Shown: piece after piece, positions 1 through 12,235 of the stretch
Position numbering within the stretch: the stretch's first letter is position 1
Layout: each line of letters opens with the position of its first letter
NCBI GenBank assembly: GCA_030704615.1
Contig: CM060733.1
Span: forward strand, 67,148,001 to 67,208,000
DNA: 60,000 nucleotides
Reading direction: 5' to 3'
From: Takakia lepidozioides
Lineage: Eukaryota; Streptophyta; Takakiopsida; Takakiales; Takakiaceae
Notes under the pieces: generated by a model
Seen by the model: the letters and a program-made list of their open reading frames with translations, nothing else
Databases searched by the model: none
What the model was told of the DNA's origin: nothing
Translations under genes and position numbers: made by a program

Positions 1-664
1 GCTGCCCGTTCTCTAGTACCTACGTAAGGTGCTTCCATGCAAAGGAATGCATAATAAGTAGTCCTGCTAAGTTAAAGGCAGGGGCAACAAACTGGGTGCC
101 CATGGGCCATGGTATGAGCATACATTCGTGGATGGCGCATGAGTATGAATTTGCCGTCTCTCCAGGTTCCGCTGTTCGCTCTCAGCAAAATGCTGGCTGT
201 CTGTTCTCAGGATTTTCAACGTCTCTCTGACAGTCATCGCTGCCACACTTTGGTCCGTTGTTGCACAGTTCAGTTATGTTCGTCAGCTTTGTTGGTTGGT
301 TCTGTTGTCGTGTTCTCCGTATATACACCTCTCTGCCGGGATTCAACGTCTCTCCAGTCAACTATTGTCTTTCTTGTAGGCTTGGAAAGCATCATCCGAG
401 TAGGATCAGAGTGCTGATTGGTGTGTGAGGATAAGCTCGACAGATCAGAAAGCAAGAGAGAGCTCAGCTGACTTATTAGTTGAGAAGATTACTGCTGCTC
501 TTTTGCAAACTGTAGTGATGATGAAGGTTTCCTACATGTCGGTGGGGAGCTGCACTTGACACAATCCAATCTCGTTTGTGATGGAGATATTCTGAGACTC
601 TCTCCCCTTTAAGTTATCACTCAGTAAAGCCTTGGACCGCTTGAGCAGAAACTTCTGAGACAGA
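1..664. other. Upstream flank of the OSCA-like gene, no gene recognised
   Basis: Short open frames exist on both strands but none has a recognisable domain or splice structure. The stretch just before position 665 presumably holds the promoter and 5' UTR of the downstream channel gene. I see no clear TATA box that I would stake a call on. Confidence 0.4.
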
Positions 665-3600
665 ATGGTGTCCGCAGGAGGATTCATCACCTCTCTGGTG
701 ACGTCTTTCCTCATCTTTTGTGTGCTAGTCCTCATCTTTGAGTTCCTTTCGCGAAGACCTGGCAATTACAACATTTATTACCCCAGTCGAATACGATCGG
801 GAGTAGGCCCCCCTGATGGAACCAAGCGGCAATCTCCTTTTGCTTGGATTTGGGAGGCTTTTCATGCAACAGAGGATGAGATAGTCGCCGTGGCTGGCTT
901 GGACGCAGCCACCTACCTAAATTTCTTCTCTGCCGGTATGCTAGACTCCTTTGTCCTCTACTGAGAGCAGTGCAAAAGAAGGTGTGGAGAGAGATGTGCT
1001 GACTGTTCTCGGCTTTTTTAATCATACTATATGTAGTACAAAGGTAGCATCGGCCTTATTCTGAAGGTCATACACCCTCGTGTCAGTTGTCGGCTGTCTG
1101 GAATCGTCCGCGTCTAGCTGCTTCCATCTGGGCTTTGTTGCTCAAGTTATCCTCCTTGAAGGGCTGAGGGAGAAGTCACCTTCACTGAAATGCTTCTTGC
1201 TTTGGACCAGCTGTTCCCCAAAGAGATAGAGGGAGAACCACAAACTATTTGGAGAACAAATGATGATGGCCCTGGTACTCTTGGGAATTTTCTGGAGTCC
1301 CCTCATGGTAGGACTTGTCCATGCACACTGAATCAACAGTAGTGTGGCTAGTGTTTCGGTGTGGTTTGCTGGACTTCTCTCCCCTCGTTGTTTGCAGGTT
1401 TTTTATCTGCCCGAGCTGGGTCATGGGTAAGTGACATTCCTTTGGGGTTTCGCAACTGCCAATCATCGTGCTCAGATGTTTCTTGTGTGAGAAATGAAGA
1501 TTGAGGTGAGATTGTGATTGGCAGTGCTGGAAATTCTTGGGTATTCAGCACTCTTTTGCATCCCAGTGCTGATACCTATTGCAGCGACAAGCCATAATAA
1601 TGAAGAGCAGTTTCGACTACATCCCAATGACACTTACCAATCATTTGACAACTGGGCCATGGGCAACATTGAAGTATGTACATCGTTTCTGACTCCGCAA
1701 ATGGCTCTGGCTTTATGGAGGATCAAGCCATCTCCAGGCCTTTATTAAAATTATTTCTTTTGTGGTGACTAGCAGAGTTTAGGTCTGGTGTGATGATGTT
1801 CCTCTCGGAATCAGATAGTTCTATTAGGGTCATGTGAAAATCTTGCCTGTAATCAGAATTACCTGAAGCTAAGAAAACTCTGCTAGTGGGGTTATAATCT
1901 TGAAAGCAGGTCGTAAGGTTGGCGGGACACCACTTTGAGAGGAACTGGCTACTGTGGTCATTTCTGCAGAGCTTATTTGCTTTGGGCTGCTTGGCCCAGC
2001 TGCGCGTTTTGTGTGTGTGGTGAGGCATGTTGACACAAACCACATTGCTAGCAAAATTAGGGCAGCCAGTCCATTGGTGTCCCCTGTAGTTGAGACCAAT
2101 TTTATAAGCCAGTGAAACAAGATCCGGTTTTTGTCAGTCGTTTTCCGAGACAAGTTGATCTTGCTGATCAGGGGAGCCCTGCTTCAGGGGCTACAATGCC
2201 ACCCTTACATAACTTGCGACTTCTTTCGCAAAAATCCAAAAATACTGAGTGGCATTTCTCTCCGTAGTTATGGTCTTTCTACACTATGGAACTTACGCGT
2301 TGGCTGCATGGGATTCTGTGATTCACATCTGGCAGGATAATAGTCCTAAGATTTGGGCATTCCTCATAGGCGGCATCTGGGTATCATTGGTGACATACTA
2401 TGTGTTACAAAAATACTACAAGCACATGATCAACTTGCGGAGCTGCGAGCAAGCCCACGAGAAAGCTCAGCCTCAGCAATTTGCAGTGCTTGTGCGGGAT
2501 ATTCCAAAGCCTGGTGCCAATGTTACTCGGACAGAGCAGGTCGACACTTTCTTCAGGAAGCTGCATCCAGAGACTTACGAAAAATGCTTGGTTGTTACCA
2601 AGCTAAGTAAGGTGAGAAAGCGTAGTTCCTGCAAGTTGTAGAGGTGAAGTTCCTGTACTACTCGAAGCAGTGATATAGACTGAGAGTGGAATGTTTATCG
2701 TTTGTGAAATTTTCCTATGCCCGCTAACTCCCATCCTTCCAACAGATCTCCAAGCTCTGGGCAAAGCTTGAAACTGCTAAGAGTAAGTTGGAGCACATTG
2801 AAGCTGTTTTTGCATCATCCAAGACAGTGAAGATTCCCGAAGGCACCCGGCCCATGCACAAGACTGGTACATTTGGTCTGTTTGGTCCCATGGTTGACTC
2901 CATTGACTACTACAATGAAACGATCAAGGATCTGACCCCCAAGGTGGAGGTGGAACAAAGAAGGACGCGAGAAGATGAACAACAAGCTGCTGCCTTCGCA
3001 TTCTTCAATAATCGCTGTGCTGCTGCTGAGGCCTCCCAGGTGTGGAATCAGGGAACACTTGACGAATGTGGTCATTGCCTTGTATATCCTTCAGCCGAAA
3101 TGTTCTGTCACTCAAACCTCACCCATCCCCTCATCTCATATACTGGCACCAAAGACTCCTGTGTAAATCTGGTGGTACATATATACCCCTGAAATACAAT
3201 GGCATTATAAGTTGTCGTTTCATATGAGTCAGCTTTCAAAATTCTGATGCTAGTAGTCCATGTACAAACTTGATGTGCCCATTGGTTTCTGAAAACACAT
3301 TTGCAGGTGGTGCACTCCCCCCACGCGATGGAATGGCAAGTGTTCCCAGCTCCTGAGCCCCGCGAGGTGGTCTGGGGCAATCTGGCGATACCAGTATATC
3401 AGCGCATGGTCCGGGAGATCATTGTCTACATAGTTGTATTCTTCACAGTTGTATTCTACATGATTCCCATTGCTTTAATCTCCTCCCTCACCACGCTCAA
3501 CAACCTTGTAAAGCTTGTTCCCTTCATCAAGTCTATTGTGGACTACAAACCACTCAACAGCATTCTGCAGGTCAGCTCTCTGCGCTTTGTTTCGAAGTGA

Positions 3601-5387
3601 GAAGTTGTTATGATGGTTGGGATGCAGACTGGTCCCATTGGACCTTTCTAGAATCAGCTGGATGTTAGGTTGAAGTAAGGCCTTAATTAAATCACCACAG
3701 ATTATGAGCAGGACAAGTTCTTTGCAATTGTCTGTGAGGACATGAAGATACCCATAGCATCTATTTCAACTCGATGAAAGGATTTAAAGGGATGTGCTTT
3801 TCGTCTGAAGGTTTTGTGGTGTCCTATGCATGCAGGAGTTTGTAACCTGAGTTGGCGGTGGCTAAATTGTAGTTGCTGTCCATTTGTCTAATTTATGTTG
3901 TCTGTAAGTTTTTATTGATTTTATGGTGCCCCTCTACATGTAGGCATATTTGCCTCAAATTGCTCTTATTGCCTTCCTTGCATTGCTACCAATGCTGCTG
4001 ATGGCTTTGTCCAAGGCGGAAGGCATTCCCTCTCAAAGTCACATGGTGAGGGCTGCTTCAGGAAAGTACTTTTACTTTGTGGTCTTCAATGTGTTCCTGG
4101 GAGTCACCATCTTTGGCAGCATCTTTTCATCAATCGAGGGGTTCAAGGAACTCCTCACAGCAAAGCAATTAAGTCTGAGCAAAGTTGTTTCTCTCTTGGC
4201 AAAGTCGCTACCACCGGTCGCCTCTTACTATATCACATATGTGGCACTCCAGTGAGTCTCACTGCACAATCTCTCTATTGTATTCGAATTTGCAAACTGT
4301 CCTATTCTTTGCTTTGACTCAAACACAGAGAGTTTTGTGTTTCTGTGTGCAGAGCCATGTCTACTTCTTTGTTACCTGGAGTCCTCTGTGGGCTGGTAAT
4401 CATGGCTGGCCTCCAATTTAAGGATGTTGCAAGCTTATTGTTGGCTCCATGTGTATGTATTGCTAACAGCTTGATTTGTGGCAGATTTTTTGTTGGCTAT
4501 GGGCTGGAATTGTCACGCTTGGTTCCCTTAATTATCTACCACTTGAAAAGGAAGTACCTTTGCAAAACAGAGAAGGAATTGCAAGATGCATCAGCTCCAG
4601 GGCCTTTTGGATATCAAACTCTTGTACCGGGCGATATGTTGATCGTTACGATTGCCTTGTGTTATGCGGTGATTGCACCATTAATCTTATTGTTCTCTAT
4701 CCTCTACTTCACCTTTGGTTGGCTGGTTCTTCGCAATCAGGTCAGTCCTCATGTTTCCCTTGATGCTGACAAACCCTCCGTGTGCACTGCTTTGACTTAT
4801 TTTTGGAGTTCGTATCCTAAAGGTTGAACTCGAATTGACTTAGGTGTGGATTTGCCTCTAAATCCAATTGTAAAAATCTAGCTTTTAGAAGTAAGTTCTT
4901 TAGTTTTGAAGGTCTTGAAGGTTTCCATACTTCTCTAACACAATTCACTGACATTGATTTGTTCGTGCGGCAGGCATTGAAAGTCTATGTACCTGATTTT
5001 GAGAGTGGCGGCCGCATCTGGCCTCATTTGCATTCTCGCATTCTGGCGGCATTATTTGTGTCACAGCTCACAATGTTGGGCTATTTTGGGATTAAGAAGT
5101 TTCCGTATGCTGTTGTGCTTATTATTTTGCCTATTGCAACACTTGTATTTGCTATGGTCTGCAAGAAGAACTACTACCCAGCCTTCAATGTTACTCCACT
5201 TGCAAATGCTAGTGAAGAGGTGAAAGACGGTCCTTCTTTACGGGCAATTATCGAGGCTTATACACCTAAGTGTATGCTAGATGCTGAGGGGTTCGAAAAT
5301 GCTGACAAGTTTGAAGATGCGCGATCCAACATGACTTCCAGATCTAACTCCGGTCTTATATCTCCCGCAGAGACCAGCAATGTTTAA
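665..5387 (+). CDS. OSCA: OSCA/CSC1-like hyperosmolality-gated cation channel (DUF221), 8 exons
   Basis: Exons 665-935, 1525-1673, 2336-2611, 2746-3039, 3307-3570, 3944-4251, 4485-4740 and 4974-5387 have GT-AG introns and sum to 2232 nt, exactly 743 codons plus stop, the usual length for this family. The family forms dimeric mechanically or osmotically gated Ca2+-permeable channels in plasma or internal membranes. N-terminal membrane helix at about residues 7-28, then helices near 92-112 and 146-168; a long cytosolic loop (about 170-345) with QFAVLVRDIP; the family signature EPREVVWGNLAIP at 347-359; then the multi-helix pore region, including YYITYVALQFFVGYGLELSR across the exon 6/7 junction and the KTEKE motif, and a hydrophilic C-terminal tail of about 80 residues. 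ATG 665 is chosen because the first helix follows at once. No frameshift or early stop is present, so the gene looks functional. Subfamily not determined. Confidence 0.93.
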
Positions 5388-5734
5388 CGAATCTATAACC
5401 AAGCATTGAGCTTGAGGATCTTTCAGTTACTGGTGAACTCTATGTATACTGGGTTTGAAATAGACTATCTGAGATAGATTTTCTTGTTTCGTCCTATGTA
5501 GTATGTGTATCTTTGTTGCATATCTGGCACATTGATTTTTTCCTCGTGTGGATAGCTCTTAGGGGGGTATTTTTCCCTCAGTAGCCTAGGTAGTGTATTC
5601 TAGAGTTGAACCAGAAAGTTCCCAATTTTGTCTCCAGTTGAACAAAGATGGCCACATCCTGGACAACTATTGTAGAGCATGTAGAGTATGTTAAAAAATT
5701 AATTTGGATGTCTACAGTGAGCATCGGCGAGTGC
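5388..5734. other. 3' flank of OSCA gene up to the element 1 junction
   Basis: Holds the probable 3' UTR. No ORF or repeat is recognised. The sequence becomes similar to the B gene of the repeated element from about 5735, so the element truncation point lies near there. No target duplication was identified. Confidence 0.5.
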
Positions 5735-5923
5735 CGTGCGCGATCTGTCCGGCATCCCATTCCACCTTGGTATATCGAGGTCAACAATTTTCAGGACCCA
5801 AGGACCGCATTGACCCTCGCCCTCACCTCGCTCAAAGCGGTAATAGCCCTCCAGATACTCCATTGCGCGCAAAGACTCCCGCTTGATTCCAGAAGCGTAT
5901 GTGAAAACTGAAAGCCAGCTCCA
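5735..5923 (-). pseudogene. Gene B fragment (unknown element protein)
   Basis: The minus-strand frame matches the middle of gene B (SLRAMEYLEGYYRFERGEGE, then GPWVLKIVDLDIP). It has an extra base near GPWVL and lacks both ends of the gene. It is only a remnant of the divergent A/B pair seen complete at 50.86-52.56 kb. Function unknown. Confidence 0.7.
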
Positions 5924-5929
5924 GGGCAC

Positions 5930-6911
5930 ATTTAAATTTCCCCCCGACAGGAACCTGCACGGATGAAGATTGGCTACTCCATGAATGTAGCCGTTTCAGT
6001 TTCCTTCCCTGCCATGCAAACTATGGGCAGTAAGTGCCAGGTGGGCCTATAGCCACTCGAGACGACGAAGTCCATCCCCCCTTCGATGTAAATGCGGCGC
6101 CGAATTTCCATCCGGGGGATGGACTTCGGTGGCAGATTTCAAACTATACCCCGTGGATGAGAAAGAGGTATCGGTTCATCCACCACTGGCGTGATGAACA
6201 CGTTACACGATGATTGGTGGGTACTTGTGACCCAGATGCTCCATTATTGGAGCCCGCCTGCTCTTCCGCTTCTCATCATTTCAAAAATCTAAGGGCTTCG
6301 TTGCTGTCCGCAAGGTCATTGTCATCGGCATCAAAGACGTCCTCAGGTCCTCCTTTGCAAGGATGTCGTGCTTCCGGAACCGGGACGACTGCCCATATGG
6401 AGGCATCAATTATGCAATGTATTCGGCCACATCAGGAGACATCGTTATCTGGTAGACAGATTACACAAAAGATACTGGTTCGAATGTGGAAACATTGTCC
6501 GCTTTTGAGTATCTCCCAGGCTAGTACGCCTTCGAGCGGGGTGACGATCTTGGTCTGAGGAGTCCGTGGCTCCTGCGCATCCTTGATTCCGATTTTCCCA
6601 GCTACGACGGGCACCCGTGCAGAAGAATGCGCACTGCTATGCTGTTGCAGTGGACGTGGGTGGACTCCATCGGAGAGACTTGTACTCCTGAAGGAGTGCG
6701 CTCATCTTCTTCATTGTATGGGGACATTCGCATTGGTGTGGACGACAAAAACGTGAAGCTTTCCATATTCGATGGTGGTATGATTGAAGGGCAGGACATT
6801 GTGGTGAACATCAACAGGGGCGGTACAACGGCTGCAATCCAGTTTACCTGGAGGAGCTTGATGACTCATGAGCTAGTTTTCAGAGCAATCGAAGTCCCAT
6901 TGACAACATGA
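5930..6911 (+). pseudogene. Gene A copy (unknown element protein), degenerate
   Basis: It aligns along its length with the A copies at 13.5-14.5 kb and 51.6-52.6 kb. Visible damage: TGA after HVTR (shared by all three copies), a TAG where the others have a Tyr codon after VIW (near 6454), and a 15-base in-frame deletion that shortens RWNYCQWTWVD to QWTWVD. The readable C-terminal part has GDIRIGVDD, LSIFDGGMIEG and IQFTWRS. A polyadenylation-type AATAAA lies downstream at about 6996. No known domain is recognised. The related B protein suggests a soluble beta-rich fold, which is inference only. Confidence 0.7.
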
Positions 6912-7309
6912 CTTGTATTCAGAAGGCACAGGGCTAAAGATTTGTTTGCACAATCAGCACAGTAGACATGCTTCAAATGCAATTCATGTGGATCAATAAA
7001 AATCCCATTGTGCCCTCTTTTTGTTCTATTTTGTATCCATCGTTCCCAAAATGCGTCATTCCTCATTTCGTTTGGGATTGGGAGTGTGGGTGGATTTTGC
7101 AAGTGGCTGGTAGGCTGAAATGGGCCCCCATTGTACAGAGTAGTACCACCCTACCATTCGCGAAACATTGCCTTTCAATATGTAATTCTAAAAAACATTG
7201 CCGAACCTCCTTCATCGGGAGGTCCTTCTCCCCCTATGACCGTGACACCCTAAACCCTATTCCCGCGGACACTCATTTCCGGAAAATAGTCCTGCTCATG
7301 TTTTTTTCG

Positions 7310-7374
7310 ACACTTACAACTCTGCTCATGGCTCATGCCGCTCATGGCTCATGGCTCATGAAATAGCAGCCCCC
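7310..7374 (+). repeat. Terminal GCTCATG repeat block of element 1
   Basis: Four to five copies of GCTCATG or GCTCATGCC run into GAAATAGCAGCCCC. The same block, in either orientation, marks 13053-13110, 20636-20675, 22151-22205, 33653-33688 and 52928-53003. It behaves like the terminal inverted repeat of a transposon family. Confidence 0.75.
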
Positions 7375-8190
7375 GGGTAGATGAATCTTGCACCATGTAA
7401 TTTGTCCAGATCCTCCTTCATTTTTGCCGCATAGTTAGGATTCATGCGGTATTGCCGCTGCTTTATTGGAAATGAGCCCTCCTCCAGCTTGATTCGATGC
7501 TGGCACAACTCACGAGGTATGCCCCTCAAATCCTCGTAGGACCACGCGAACACATCATTGTAGTTTGTAAGCAGGCCCTTTTCTTGACGGAGGAACTCCT
7601 CCCCAATTCCTCTGCTGATTTTGATGTTACGAGGTTTGTCCGTAGTCCCTAGGTTCAAATTTTGAAGCTGGTCCTCAGTCCTTGCCGTCCACTCCGCCAC
7701 TTCATATCCCTTAACGACGTCCTTCGCCGGAGGGGCTACAACATCTGCCGTACCGTCACGTTCCTCATAGAAGTATGATGGTTCGGGCTGGCCGGGCTCC
7801 CCTTTGTTGGTTGGTTGCACTCGACTGCAGTGTACAAGGTACTGCTTGCCCACTTCCGGCAACGAGATCTCCGCAATAGACCACAGCTCTGGCAATGCCT
7901 CCTTAAAGTCTCTTCCTCCGAACGTCGGAGAGGGGCAATGCTGAGGTTGTAGAGCACCACGTATATGTCATGGTGCGTGAGCGGTGAGTAGCTGGTCCGG
8001 GGCAGGCTCGGGTATGGGGAATATATTGAAGAATATTCTTTCTCAGGCTCCGAACAAGTTCGGGGGAGGTGGGTGGGTGGTGATTGGGTGGGCCCCCTTT
8101 TTGTACCGTAGGGTTGGTTAATTGATAACCGCTGTCCTTCCATCCGGATAAGAGCCCTTTCATCTAGTCGAGCACATAATAGAATCATTA
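7375..8190 (-). pseudogene. Ty3/Gypsy pol fragment: linker and start of reverse transcriptase
   Basis: The frame 7375-7895 reads NDVFAWSYEDLRGIP, then IKQRQYRMNPNYAAKMKEDL and ARFIYP. This is the classic start of plant Ty3/Gypsy reverse transcriptase. The catalytic YxDD region is absent, because the reading is cut at 7374 by the end of element 1. Upstream (8190-7896) the frame shifts; YVVLYNLSIAPLRRSE is still readable. The matching protease and gag pieces lie at 10.46-11.6 kb on the same strand, so one retroelement has been split. Confidence 0.85.
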
Positions 8191-8669
8191 CGTTACATTG
8201 GTGTAGTACACGAGATTTTGGAAATCAAGTATGGGAGAACTGGAATTGTGGTCTTCCTATGTTCTTGGGTTCGAGCTCATAATATGGGGCATCATGTGAT
8301 GTCCATGAAGCAGGACAAGGTTGGATTCACTCTGGTGAATTTTTCACACATGCTGCCAACGCATGAGCAGCCTTTTGTGTTGCCATCGCAAGTTGTGCGC
8401 TGAGTGTTCTTCTCCGACTGTCAGAATGAACCTAGATGGAAGGTGGTCTTGGAGAAAGCCCCCGGAGGAAACCCCTAGTGTTGGTGGCCTCAATGGAGGT
8501 GAAGCGAGGTGAAGCCATTGAAATGAGTGCGGAGGAACATGCTTATTTATACGCGACTGTGAGGACTGATAATGATGAGGGGGTGGATGCATCGGGGGAT
8601 GAGATGTCAAGTGATGGGGAGGCATCCGATATTGAAGACCAGACTGACTTCAATGATGTTGACCTTTAG
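8191..8669 (+). pseudogene. CACTA-type transposon protein fragment with DUF4216-like domain
   Basis: The frame reads VVFLCSWV, KVGFTLVNF, PFVLPSQVV, a TGA at 8401-8403, then VFFSDCQNEPRWKVVLEKAP. The order (FKC.W..., GFT.VN, PF.LASQ, QVFYV, W.VVL) is that of DUF4216, found in CACTA (Tnp2) element proteins. After a frame change the reading ends in an acidic tail, SGDEMSSDGEASDIED, with a stop at 8669. Only the C-terminal part is present. It sits between two pieces of the Gypsy element, so it probably belongs to an insertion in it. Confidence 0.65.
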
Positions 8670-10454
8670 GAGGTTTGCTTGGCCTCATTTTGGGAAGAGC
8701 TAAATACAAAGCTTTATAGAAAGCATGTCTGGTAATTACCTTTGCCACTTCTCCTCTCTCCATTCTTTGTTTGTAGCTACGAGGTCCTTTATTCTTCTTC
8801 AATGAGTCGTCTGAGAACACTAGAATGATTTTATGCGTACTGTGTTCTTTCATCTTCATGTGTGCTACCCAAGTAATGCGAGTTCTCATTTTTATTACAG
8901 CATCTTCAGTATGGTTATCGTAATGGAAATGCTGCATTGGTTTAATTTCTAGGAGAAGACATGCCATCACACTTCACTGTATGAGGTTGTCATAATCTGT
9001 ACATGTCTTAACCTGGTATGACCTTGGAGCCGCACCTGATAAAGTGGCTACCATGCGTGGCTGCCCGAAGGTGATTGTTTATGATGTAGATTTCTATTAC
9101 ATCGGTGAGTTTCCCAGCAATAGAAGCGCCCCTCCTAACAAACATACTGTGGTGTGTATGGTTGAAATTATAGCTTACATGCAACAGGGGCTGCAGTATG
9201 ACTCCCCAAATGCCCCCTGTGGCACAGGCCTATTTCTCATTTGGTTTGGTTGGTACGTACGAATGCACTTGCAAAACAGGCATGTCTTATGTCTTTGACC
9301 TTGCCTAGGTCCCACTCTTTGATAAATAAATAGTGTTTTTCTTTTTCCTCCACGCGTCACCAGTCTCATGAGTTCAATTAATGTAGTAAGTGTCATGAAC
9401 ATTATTGCAATATGATGGCCACATTTGAGACTGCATGCTATACATTCACTTGGTTTTGGGCTGCCTTTTGGTGGCTGTGTAGCTGATCTTAGCAATAGCC
9501 CACATTCTTGTGGACTTCATATCATTCAGACATTGTTGGGAAGGTTTTGTGACTGCTTATAGGGTGAGTCCGAGGTTGAACATATGTTCATTTTCTATTC
9601 ACTTTTACCCAGCTTCATGACAAAAGCACACCCAGAAGCCCAGAAATGCTCACTTTGTAGCTGTTGTTCATGCCTGTTGCCTTTAGTGTTTTCCTTTTTT
9701 TAGGAGTGAGGCATGGCTGCTGCCATGTTCAATGTGGGCATGCGCTGGCAGGTCTGATCTGGTAGATCTGCAATGTATGATGTCATCACACTCACAATAG
9801 TAGTGACAGCAAATAGTACTATGTATGTGGCAGTTTTCCTCTATGTACCTGTGCATCTCATTCCATAGGCAATAGATTATCAGTCCTTGCTTAAAATCAA
9901 TGTCTATGTTATACTAATTCTGTGTGTGCATGTGCAGGATGGTTGCCTTCATGTGCAAGCCAGGCTTCGGGACTATAGTCATGTTTGTATGCTATAGGCA
10001 AATTGAGGTAGAACACTGGCTATTTCATGCTCCCTTTGGTCATTCCGCAACTGTGACTTTGGCTTGTCGGGTTGCGAGCTGGATCATTTGCACTGAACTG
10101 GGCAGTGTGACCGTATCGTCGTTCCAATTTAGCACCACTTTCGCCTGTCGTAGCCACGGTTTCCAAGTAGCAAGGGGTGTCCCTCTAACATCTCTCCCAT
10201 TTTAAGCACCGTTACAGATGGGTGAAAGCAAGCTACGGTGGCTCAAAAAAGTCCATTGTGTGCCTATACAAGAAGTCCCAAGTTTTTTCAGAATTTTGAT
10301 TTGATGATTATGGAAAAATTATAGTCGCTAGATTCTATGAACCATCTAAAGTTGACAGTAACAGACACTATAGCATTATTTCTATTTTTCCTAGTACAAG
10401 ACATTATTCATATTTTCCTATTTTATATTTTATATTTTCGTTATATCGCATAGT
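8670..10454. other. Non-coding stretch, probable rest of the insertion in the Gypsy element
   Basis: No gene recognised. The minus-strand Gypsy reading resumes at about 10,454, where the minus strand begins CACTATGCG. That would fit one end of a CACTA insertion, but I did not find the matching end near 8.19 kb. A/T-rich near 10.3-10.45 kb. Confidence 0.35.
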
Positions 10455-10455
10455 G

Positions 10456-10800
10456 GGACTCAGGCTACTCTGCATCTACATGAAATGTACTTTTCACATG
10501 AAAAGGGACAGGCTGGGGTTTTGGTAAGCCCAATTGTCTTCGTAGGGCCTCTATCGTAATATTGATACCTGCCCCCCCGTCCAATAGTACATTTGATACT
10601 TTGGTTTTTCCAAGTGTCATAGGGACCACTGGCATTACGTCTTGATCCAGTATGTCGGCCGCCACTGATGAAGCAGGTACTCTTCGCCCGTTTTTCTGGT
10701 ACAAAAATGCTTCGTGGTTCGTAGGCTTGTTGAAGGTACATGGTTCGTACGTGACAGGGCCCTTTGTTTTCCATTTGTCACGGTTCTCCACCTCATCTAG
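10456..10800 (-). pseudogene. Ty3/Gypsy aspartic protease fragment
   Basis: The frame reads VMPVVPMTLGKTKVSNVLLDGGAGINI then LRRQLGLPKP. This is the plant Gypsy protease region, with LLDGGAG in the place of the usual D-S/T-G active site, a substitution also common in plant retroelements. It runs from the linker after gag to the interruption at about 10,455. The rest of pol is at 7.4-8.2 kb. Confidence 0.8.
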
Positions 10801-11094
10801 ATATGCCCGTACTTCCCTTCGTAGCTAGGGTGATATCTTCAGTAGTTGGCCCAGAGTGATGTCAACCTTGCCGTTTATCACCTTTGTAGCCAACGGGGTT
10901 GGTTCTGTCGCGAGTTGTTGGGGTTTCTTGTCCAACTCGTCGACCCATCCTTTCTTTGTACTCTTTCCAGCTCATCCAGTTCTTCGTCTTCCATTATTGG
11001 GGCCAACAAAGAAGGTGGCTCCAACTTAGCTTGTTCAGATTGGACTAGCTCCACCATCTCCTGTCGTAGCCTCTCCTCCTCCTCCTAGTGGAAA

Positions 11095-11640
11095 AAATAA
11101 AAAATAAATAAAAAATATGGACTCTCTTCATTTGGGAGGGTCGTAATTCCTGCGGTTCCTCCTCGCAAACACTCTTCCCCTTTTGTTTCTGGTTGCGGGT
11201 CACTGCACATGCTTCCGACTCTTCTGGAGCTGCCATGATGATGGCCGAGTTGAGCTGAGCATTATGGTCTTATACGAGTTTCTGTCTAATTGGGCAGTCC
11301 CGTTAGTGGCCTTTACAGAGATGGGCATTATGGTCCTGTACGAGTTTCCGCCTAATTGGTCAGTCCCGTACGTAGTGGTCTTCCTCACCACAGAGAAAAC
11401 AAGTCACTCTATAAGGAACATTGGGGTCGTCGGGATTACCCCGTCCTCGGCCTCGGCCCCTGCCCCTTCCACGTCCACCGCCGTGGTAGTATCCATTGTT
11501 ATGTCCGTAGATTTGCCTGTAGCCTTGCCCATAACCTTGCCATTCTTGGTGGGCGACCTGGGCGGCTCCCTTAATTTATGGTTTCTAGTTACTAAATTAG
11601 CACGTGGTGTCACGGTGGAGGATAGGATCAGGCATGTATA
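11095..11640 (-). pseudogene. Ty3/Gypsy gag C-terminal region with broken zinc knuckles
   Basis: On the minus strand 11401-11360 reads CFLCGEEDHYVRD followed by TGA where the CX2CX4HX4C knuckle needs its last Cys. A second repeat of the PIRRKLVQDHNA segment follows with two more stops. The region after it (EESEACAVTRNQKQ) leads to the protease. It is non-functional. Confidence 0.65.
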
Positions 11641-12235
11641 AGGCTAGCAGATCGGGCTGAACGGGCTCTCTCGCATTGTTGATACTAGTTGGGTGGTGAA
11701 GTAAAGCAGGGACGTGGCCCTAATTGCAAGCGAACATAAGCACAATGTGAACGTGAAGTAGAAATTTAGCAACTGATCTTGTGAAGTAGGCATCATGAAC
11801 CGTTACAGAATGCATCTGAAAACGGAATTTTACAAAGAGTAACAGGTTTGCAGTCATGTAGAACGAAATAAAGCAAGTTTGTCAAGCACGATGGAGTCAT
11901 AGCTAGAAGATGAATTAACACAGCATGTAGTGGAGCAATTCAACTAAGCATATAGCTGCACAGACATCTTGGAGAATGTCAAAGCTTGAAGCACGTATGG
12001 TCATCTGAAGGTTGAACATAGGCTCTACTGACAAGCCGCCATGCCAATGGGAGAATGATGCTGGATGTGTACGGAAGTGAATGACTCACGGATCAAGGAC
12101 ACGACTTCACGCTCCAGGGATGATAATTCAAAGAAAGCAGATGACATGTTGAGAGAAGCAATAAGATTCATGTTTATGCCAGGCTTTCTCTTCCGCTGCA
12201 GTCTGGGATAAATGGAGTACTAACGGGATATGTGC
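11641..12235. other. No gene recognised between Gypsy gag and the coiled-coil fragment
   Basis: I see no convincing ORF, repeat or RNA gene. It may contain the end of the Gypsy element, but I could not find a long terminal repeat pair by eye. Confidence 0.3.

Larger units (their letters stand above)
5735..7374 (+). mobile_element. Element 1: truncated 3' part of the main repeated element
   Basis: It carries a fragment of gene B (minus strand), most of gene A (plus strand), the conserved A tail, and the terminal block of GCTCATG repeats ending AAATAGCAGCCCC at 7374. The order matches 50.9-53.0 kb, but an internal deletion joins B residues directly to the leader of A near 5923. The right end abuts a Ty3/Gypsy pol gene right after its FIYP motif, so the element was probably inserted into that retroelement. 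The left end is truncated. Confidence 0.75.

Noticed and set aside
1723-2153. Minus-strand ORFs opposite the OSCA gene
   Set aside because: They lie in intron 2 and opposite exons, lack domains and are shadows of the spliced plus-strand gene.
4345-4484. Open frame AMSTSLLPGVLCGLVIMAGL joined to exon 7 of the OSCA gene
   Set aside because: Splicing from 4251 to 4485 gives the family sequence YVALQFFVGYG directly; the open frame is intron 6 read through.
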